In this document: positions 7,632-11,842 of the stretch, piece by piece
Layout of the letters: every line of letters starts with the position of its first letter
How positions within the stretch are numbered: position 1 is the first letter of the stretch
Assembly: GCA_030611395.1 (NCBI GenBank)
Contig: JAUWPX010000015.1
Coordinates: forward strand, 1 to 11,842
Direction of reading: 5' to 3'
Length of the DNA: 11,842 nucleotides
DNA from: Bacteroidota bacterium
GTDB taxonomy: Bacteria; Bacteroidota; Bacteroidia; Bacteroidales; VadinHA17
Program-made: the position numbers and the translations under genes
Notes under the pieces: generated by a model
The model's database searches: none
Told to the model about the DNA's origin: nothing
What the model saw: only the letters and a program-made list of their open reading frames with translations

Positions 7632-8015
7632 CTATTTTTGTCTTTGTTTAGCTTCAATACAAAGGGTTGCGTGAGGAACAGCACGAAGACGTTCCTTTGA
7701 AATAAGCGTTCCTGTCTCACGGCAAATCCCGTAAGTTTTATTTTCTATTCTTATCAGAGCTCCATGCAGGTGCTGAATGAATTTATATTGCCTTTGTGCT
7801 AAACGTCCTGCTTCTTCTTTTGACAGGGTAGCTGCCCCTTCTTCAAGCACCTTAAATGTAGGTGATGTGTCTTCAGTATCATTACTTTCCTTATGAGTGA
7901 TAGCATTTTTTAAGAGTTCATAATCTTTTTTTGCTTTCTCAATCTTTTCTTGGATAAGTTCTTTAAACTCAGCCAGTTCCTCGTCTGAATACCTTGTCTT
8001 CTTATTCTCGGCCAT
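7632..8015 (-). CDS. dksA: DksA/TraR-family RNA polymerase-binding regulator with degenerate zinc finger
   Basis: The family binds the RNA polymerase secondary channel and, with ppGpp, adjusts rRNA, tRNA and amino acid gene transcription. From ATG 8015 the protein has 127 residues: a long coiled-coil arm (about 10-45 and 64-92), a tip with DTEDTS (D46, D49, S51) resembling the DxxDxA tip of E. coli DksA, and a C-terminal finger YGICRETG...LRAVPHATLCIEAK. Only C98 and C119 of the four zinc cysteines remain; T101 and A122 replace the others, as I recall is common in Bacteroidota homologues. An upstream in-frame ATG at 8054 would add 13 residues, but it lies upstream of a perfect -7 box (8033-8040), so a transcript from that promoter could not use it; 8015 is preferred. 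It lies between ileS and lspA. Confidence 0.9.
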   Translation of the reverse strand: MAENKKTRYSDEELAEFKELIQEKIEKAKKDYELLKNAITHKESNDTEDTSPTFKVLEEGAATLSKEEAGRLAQRQYKFIQHLHGALIRIENKTYGICRETGTLISKERLRAVPHATLCIEAKQRQK

Positions 8016-8032
8016 AACTTTCAAATTTTGTC

Positions 8033-8040
8033 CAAATATA
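8033..8040 (-). promoter_or_regulatory. -7 box of the dksA-lspA promoter
   Basis: On the minus strand this reads TATATTTG, a perfect match to the Bacteroidota consensus TAnnTTTG, ending 17 bases before ATG 8015. No TTG lies 19 bases upstream; the nearest match at that distance is TTTA inside the AAATGAAT repeat. It implies dksA can be transcribed independently of ileS and fixes the start choice for dksA. Confidence 0.65.
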
Positions 8041-8052
8041 ATATATTTTTTC

Positions 8053-8084
8053 AAATGAATAAATGAATAAATGAGTGAATGTTT
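8053..8084. repeat. Octamer tandem repeat (AAATGAAT) between ileS and dksA
   Basis: The phased octamers are AAATGAAT (8053-8060), AAATGAAT (8061-8068), AAATGAGT (8069-8076) and a degenerate GAATGTTT. The array lies just downstream of the ileS stop (8097-8099) and covers the place where a -33 element for the dksA promoter would fall. Confidence 0.85.
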
Positions 8085-8096
8085 AAATGCATTTAA

Positions 8097-11000
8097 TCAT
8101 TTAATCAAGGCTTTCTTAATAGTCATCAGGGTATTAATATCATCAAACTCCAGATGAACGGCTTTATCGTCTTTTATGTTTTCAACCAGAATAACACTTA
8201 GCGCGAGTGTTTGTGAGCCGATATAATCCGCGTATTTTTTAATTGCGGTATTAATGGATACTTGTTTTTGTATCTGAATATGTATCTTATCTGTTACATT
8301 AAAGCCACTTTCTTTCCTTAGATTCTGAATACGATTAATAAACTCACGGGCAATACCTTCTTCTTTTAGTTCATCTGTAACGGTAACATCCAAAGCCACA
8401 GTAAGCTGCCCATCGTTAGTAACAAGCCATCCCGGAATGTCTTCCGAAATAATCTCCACATCTTCAAGGGTTATTTGAATTGATTTCCCATCAACAGCAA
8501 GCTCGAATTTGCCTTCTTTTTCAAGTTCCGCAATATTTTCATGACTCATTTTTACAATTGCAGGAGAAACAAACTTCATTAATTTCCCATACCTGGGTCC
8601 CAGAGATTTAAAATCAGGTTTTATTTTCTTTACAAGAATTCCTGATGTATCAGTAATATATTCAACCTCTTTTACATTTACTTCCGACAGTATCAGATCT
8701 TTAACAGCATCAAATTTTTTCTTAAAATCATTATTCAGCACCGGGATCATGATCTTATTCAACGGTTGACGCACTTTAATACTTACCTTTCTGCGCAAAC
8801 CGAGGATCATGGAAGAAACTTTTTGAGCGATATTCATTCTGTCTTCCAGGACCTTGTTTATAAGGTTAGTATCATGTTTCGGAAAGTTTGTGAGATGGAC
8901 AGACTCATCGGTATACTTTCCGGTAGTCTCATTTAGATCCAGGAAGAGTAAATCCATATAAAACGGAGCAATAGGAGCAGCCAGGCGTGATACAGTATCA
9001 AGGCATGTGTAGAGAGTTTGATATGCAGCTATTTTATCATTGTCATATTTTCCTCCCCAGTAACGTTTACGATTCAACCGAACATACCAGTTACTAAGAT
9101 TTTCCATTACAAAATTCTGAATTGCTCTTCCTGCTTTAGTGGGTTCATAATCGGTATAATATTCATGAACTTCTTTAATAAGACTATTTAGCAGGGAAAT
9201 AATCCACCGGTCAATCCCGGGTCTTTTTTCCATAGGTATATTTTCTTCCTTATACCTGAAACCGTCAATATTGGCATATAAAACGAAGAAGGAATATGTA
9301 TTATAAAGTGTGCCGAAAAATTTGCGTTTTACTTCATCCAGTCCGGTTAAGTCAAATTTGAGATTATCCCATGGCTGGGCGTTTGTAATCAGATACCATC
9401 TAATAGGATCTGAACCATGCTTTTGAATGGCAGCAAACGGATCAACAGCATTTCCAAGTCTTTTTGACATTTTATTGCCGTTCTTATCAAGTACAAGTCC
9501 GTTTGAGATTATATTCTTAAATGAAACAGAATCAAATAACATCACGGCAATAGCATGCAATGTAAAAAACCATCCGCGCGTTTGATCAACCCCTTCGGCA
9601 ATAAAATCAGCCGGATAATAATCCTTAAATTCCGGGTCTTTCATAGAAAAGGGATAGTGATGCTGTGCATATGGCATAGATCCTGAGTCGAACCACCCAT
9701 CAATAAGATCGGGCTCACGGAACATCTTTTTACCTTTTTTGGAAACAAGAAAAATATTATCCACGAAAGGGCGGTGAAGATCAAAACCGGAATAATTTTC
9801 CCCGGAAAAATCGTCCTTTTTATAATCAGCTATCGGATTTTCTTTCATAAATCCTGCTTCTACCGACTTATCTATTTCCTCTTTCAATTCGGATACTGAA
9901 CCAATACACTTCTCTTCCTTTTTATCTTTTGTCAGCCATACCGGCAAAGGTGTTCCCCAAAACCTTGAACGGGAAAGATTCCAGTCAACCAAATTCTCAA
10001 GCCATTTTCCGAAGCGTCCTGTCCCTGTGGCAGCAGGCTTCCAGTTAATGGTTTTATTAAGTTCTATCATCCTTTCTTTAAAAGCAGTAGATTTAACAAA
10101 CCATGAATCAAGCGGGTAATAAAGAATGGGCTTATCTGTTCTCCAGCAGTGGGGATAATTATGAACATATTTCTCAATTTTGAAAGCTTTTCCTTCATGT
10201 TTCAGGCGTACCGCGATATCAATATCAACAGTGGTATCATTATTTTCAATATCCTTATCAAACTCATTCTTAACAAAGCGCCCTGAAAATTCTTTATAGA
10301 TTGTTGTGTTGACATTATCATGAACAAATTTTTCATCCATGTTTTCAACCTTGAAAAATCTTCCTTTTCTGTCAACAAGCGGATTAATTATTCCCTTTTT
10401 GTCTTTAATTGTCAGGGAGGGGATATTGTTTTTGGCAGCTACCTTCAGGTCATCTGCGCCAAAAGTAGGAGCAATATGAACAATCCCTGTTCCTTCGGTT
10501 GTTGTAACGAAATCACCTGTAACAACCCTGAATGCATTCTCTCCGGGATTTACCCATCCGAGGAGCTGCTCATACCTGATCCCATTCAATTTGTTACCCT
10601 TAAATTCATCAATAACCTTGTAGGGAATATTTTTATCCCCTTTATTAAAATCTTCAAGTTTCAGGTTCTTGTTTTTTTCATCGAAAAAATCATGGAACAG
10701 GTCTTTTGCCAGAATAACAGAAACCGGAGATCCGTTATATGGATTAAATGTTTCTACTTTGATGTAATTAATATTCTTTCCAACAGCAAGGGCAGTATTT
10801 GATGGAAGGGTCCATGGTGTGGTGGTCCATGCCAGAAAAAACAGATCCTTATTATCAGTAGTGAAAAGGAATTCGGATTTTTCATCCATAATCACTCTAA
10901 ACTGAGAGACAATGGTTGTATCCTTAATATCGCGGTAGCAACCCGGTTGGTTCAACTCATGACTGCTCAGTCCTGTACCCGCGGCAGGGGAATAGGGCTG

Positions 11001-11540
11001 TATAGTATACCCTTTATATAACAATCCCTTGTCATGCAGTTTTTTCAGCAGGTACCATACCGATTCTATATACTTGTTATCGTAGGTAATATATGGATCA
11101 TCCATATTGATCCAGTAACCCATTTTCCGGGTAAGATCTTTCCACCGGTCGGTAAATTTCATCACATCTTTCCGGCAGGCATCGTTATATTCTTCCACGG
11201 ATATCTTTTCACCGATATCTTCTTTTGTAATTCCAAGTCTTTGTTCAACACTGAGCTCAACAGGCAAACCGTGTGTATCCCAACCGGCTTTTCGTTTAAC
11301 ATGGTATCCTTCCATGGTCTTGAACCGGCAGAAAACATCTTTAATAGTACGACTCATAACATGATGAATACCGGGCAGGCCATTTGCTGAAGGGGGGCCT
11401 TCAAAAAAGATAAAAGATTTATCATTTTTTCTGCTGTCCAGGCTTTTTTGAAATGCCTTCCGTGTATCCCAAATTTCCAGTATCTTTTTATTGATCTGTG
11501 AAAGATTGAACTCCTTATGCTCCGGAAACTTCTTGTTCAT
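8097..11540 (-). CDS. ileS: Isoleucyl-tRNA synthetase, type 2, with swapped GIHH signature
   Basis: A cytoplasmic class I synthetase that charges tRNA(Ile) and edits misacylated valine. The 1147 residues are longer than type 1 IleRS (about 930) and fit the eukaryote-like IleRS2 group. The Rossmann core opens with FEGPPSANGLPGIHHVMSRT, where the class I signature is G57-I58-H59-H60 instead of HxGH. AGWDTHGLPVE follows (85-95), then the CP1 editing domain from about 200 to 440 with WTTTPWTLPSN (238-248) and GTGIVHIAPTFGADD. SRSRFWGTPLPVW and EGVDQTRGWF return to the core, and KMSKR (690-694) is the second signature. Helical anticodon-binding and C-terminal domains end with EEGIAREFINRIQNLRKESG; the paired-cysteine zinc finger of type 1 enzymes is not evident. 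Start ATG 11540 lies 35 bases downstream of a strong -7 box. dksA and lspA follow on the same strand. Confidence 0.98.
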   Translation of the reverse strand: MNKKFPEHKEFNLSQINKKILEIWDTRKAFQKSLDSRKNDKSFIFFEGPPSANGLPGIHHVMSRTIKDVFCRFKTMEGYHVKRKAGWDTHGLPVELSVEQRLGITKEDIGEKISVEEYNDACRKDVMKFTDRWKDLTRKMGYWINMDDPYITYDNKYIESVWYLLKKLHDKGLLYKGYTIQPYSPAAGTGLSSHELNQPGCYRDIKDTTIVSQFRVIMDEKSEFLFTTDNKDLFFLAWTTTPWTLPSNTALAVGKNINYIKVETFNPYNGSPVSVILAKDLFHDFFDEKNKNLKLEDFNKGDKNIPYKVIDEFKGNKLNGIRYEQLLGWVNPGENAFRVVTGDFVTTTEGTGIVHIAPTFGADDLKVAAKNNIPSLTIKDKKGIINPLVDRKGRFFKVENMDEKFVHDNVNTTIYKEFSGRFVKNEFDKDIENNDTTVDIDIAVRLKHEGKAFKIEKYVHNYPHCWRTDKPILYYPLDSWFVKSTAFKERMIELNKTINWKPAATGTGRFGKWLENLVDWNLSRSRFWGTPLPVWLTKDKKEEKCIGSVSELKEEIDKSVEAGFMKENPIADYKKDDFSGENYSGFDLHRPFVDNIFLVSKKGKKMFREPDLIDGWFDSGSMPYAQHHYPFSMKDPEFKDYYPADFIAEGVDQTRGWFFTLHAIAVMLFDSVSFKNIISNGLVLDKNGNKMSKRLGNAVDPFAAIQKHGSDPIRWYLITNAQPWDNLKFDLTGLDEVKRKFFGTLYNTYSFFVLYANIDGFRYKEENIPMEKRPGIDRWIISLLNSLIKEVHEYYTDYEPTKAGRAIQNFVMENLSNWYVRLNRKRYWGGKYDNDKIAAYQTLYTCLDTVSRLAAPIAPFYMDLLFLDLNETTGKYTDESVHLTNFPKHDTNLINKVLEDRMNIAQKVSSMILGLRRKVSIKVRQPLNKIMIPVLNNDFKKKFDAVKDLILSEVNVKEVEYITDTSGILVKKIKPDFKSLGPRYGKLMKFVSPAIVKMSHENIAELEKEGKFELAVDGKSIQITLEDVEIISEDIPGWLVTNDGQLTVALDVTVTDELKEEGIAREFINRIQNLRKESGFNVTDKIHIQIQKQVSINTAIKKYADYIGSQTLALSVILVENIKDDKAVHLEFDDINTLMTIKKALIK

Positions 11541-11575
11541 CAGGTATTATTTATTATAGCTTTAAAAATTGTCCA

Positions 11576-11605
11576 CAAATATAGGGAAAAACTCTTCCCA
11601 CTCAA
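11576..11605 (-). promoter_or_regulatory. Bacteroidota-type promoter of ileS
   Basis: On the minus strand, TTG (11603-11605) is followed by exactly 19 bases and then TATATTTG (11576-11583), which fits the -33 TTG / -7 TAnnTTTG arrangement of the Bacteroidota primary sigma factor. The -7 box ends 35 bases before the ileS ATG, leaving a leader of roughly 25-30 bases. That is too short for a T-box or riboswitch. Confidence 0.8.
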
Positions 11606-11634
11606 CTTACTCACCTTACTTAACTACTCACCTT
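11600..11634. repeat. 8/9-base tandem repeat between the kinase gene and ileS
   Basis: On the plus strand the units read ACTCAACTT, ACTCACCTT, ACTTAACT and ACTCACCTT (9, 9, 8 and 9 bases), and ACTCACCTTA recurs exactly at 11609 and 11626. The array begins about 10 bases past the kinase stop codon. Its first unit contains the TTG of the ileS -33 element, so copy changes could touch the promoter. Confidence 0.8.
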
Positions 11635-11644
11635 ATTTTTTCTT

Positions 11645-11842
11645 TTATCCTTTCTGTAATGTAAAGCTAAAAGTGCTGCCTTTTTTAATTTTGCTGTACA
11701 CATTAACAGTTTGCTTATGTGCTTCAATAATATGTTTTACTATAGCCAGACCAAGACCGGTGCCCCCAAGGTTTCGTGATCTGCTGCGATCAACACGGTA
11801 AAATCGTTCAAACAAACGGGGAATATCCTGTTTTGCAATTCC
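11645..11842 (-). CDS. Sensor histidine kinase, C-terminal fragment (cut by window edge)
   Basis: Only the last 65 residues are in the window; the gene continues past the right edge. They are the end of a GHKL ATPase domain: GIAKQDIPRLFERFYRVD gives the G1/F-box region and GGTGLGLAIVK (26-36) the G2 box that contacts ATP phosphates, followed by HIIEAHKQTVNVYSKIKKGSTFSFTLQ, the closing strands. The RVDRSRSRNLGGTGLGLAIVK arrangement is characteristic of PhoR-like membrane kinases, but the sensor, membrane segments and phosphoacceptor His are outside the window, so the signal cannot be named. The gene is transcribed in the same direction as ileS, ending 40 bases before the ileS -33 element; the separate ileS promoter suggests independent control. 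Stop codon TAA at 11645-11647. Confidence 0.95.
   Translation of the reverse strand, partial: GIAKQDIPRLFERFYRVDRSRSRNLGGTGLGLAIVKHIIEAHKQTVNVYSKIKKGSTFSFTLQKG

Noticed and set aside
10320..10802. 160-codon plus-strand open frame inside ileS
   Set aside because: Antisense shadow of the IleRS editing domain; no recognisable motif and ileS coding is unambiguous.
11541..11644. T-box or other riboswitch upstream of ileS
   Set aside because: The predicted leader is under about 40 bases and has no T-box-like conserved sequence or nested hairpins.
11517..11801. 94-codon plus-strand open frame at the right end
   Set aside because: Antisense to ileS, its promoter and the histidine kinase C-terminus, with low-complexity hydrophobic sequence.

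Overview
This window looks like chromosomal core-gene DNA from a member of the Bacteroidota, probably an uncultured Bacteroidales or Marinilabiliales type lineage. The evidence is AT-rich sequence, almost no Shine-Dalgarno sites, -7 boxes of the form TAnnTTTG with one clean TTG-N19-TATATTTG promoter, a DksA homologue with a degenerate zinc finger, a LspA with a long insert between its catalytic aspartates, and an ileS-dksA-lspA gene order. I see no prophage, insertion sequence, CRISPR array, tRNA or rRNA. No stretch over 300 bases lacks a gene.

Left part, plus strand (1-5588). The 3' two thirds of metH (cobalamin-dependent methionine synthase) is followed by metF (5,10-methylenetetrahydrofolate reductase), which makes the methyl donor MetH uses. 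Next comes rnr (RNase R). Its natural start appears to be the ATG at 3481, but a one-base frame break near 3563-3577 separates the first ~29 codons from the rest.

Middle (5740-6935), plus strand. A TetR-family regulator is followed by a secreted YtfJ-like thioredoxin-fold protein; neither has an assignable substrate. Right part, minus strand (6998-11842). Reading leftwards from the right edge are the C-terminus of a sensor histidine kinase, ileS (a type 2 isoleucyl-tRNA synthetase), a dksA/traR-family regulator and lspA (signal peptidase II). ileS and dksA each have a recognisable Bacteroidota promoter; lspA follows dksA by 31 bases.

Three things stand out. First, the IleRS signature motif reads G-I-H-H instead of H-x-G-H, a swapped form known from mupirocin hyper-resistant IleRS2 enzymes. 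Second, rnr is frame-broken at its 5' end. Third, five intergenic gaps carry unrelated 7- to 9-base tandem repeats that begin at or close to a stop codon; in metH the repeat encodes the last residues of the protein, and in two cases it runs into the next gene's promoter region. I found no convincing new multi-gene system; the repeats are the best candidate for something poorly described.
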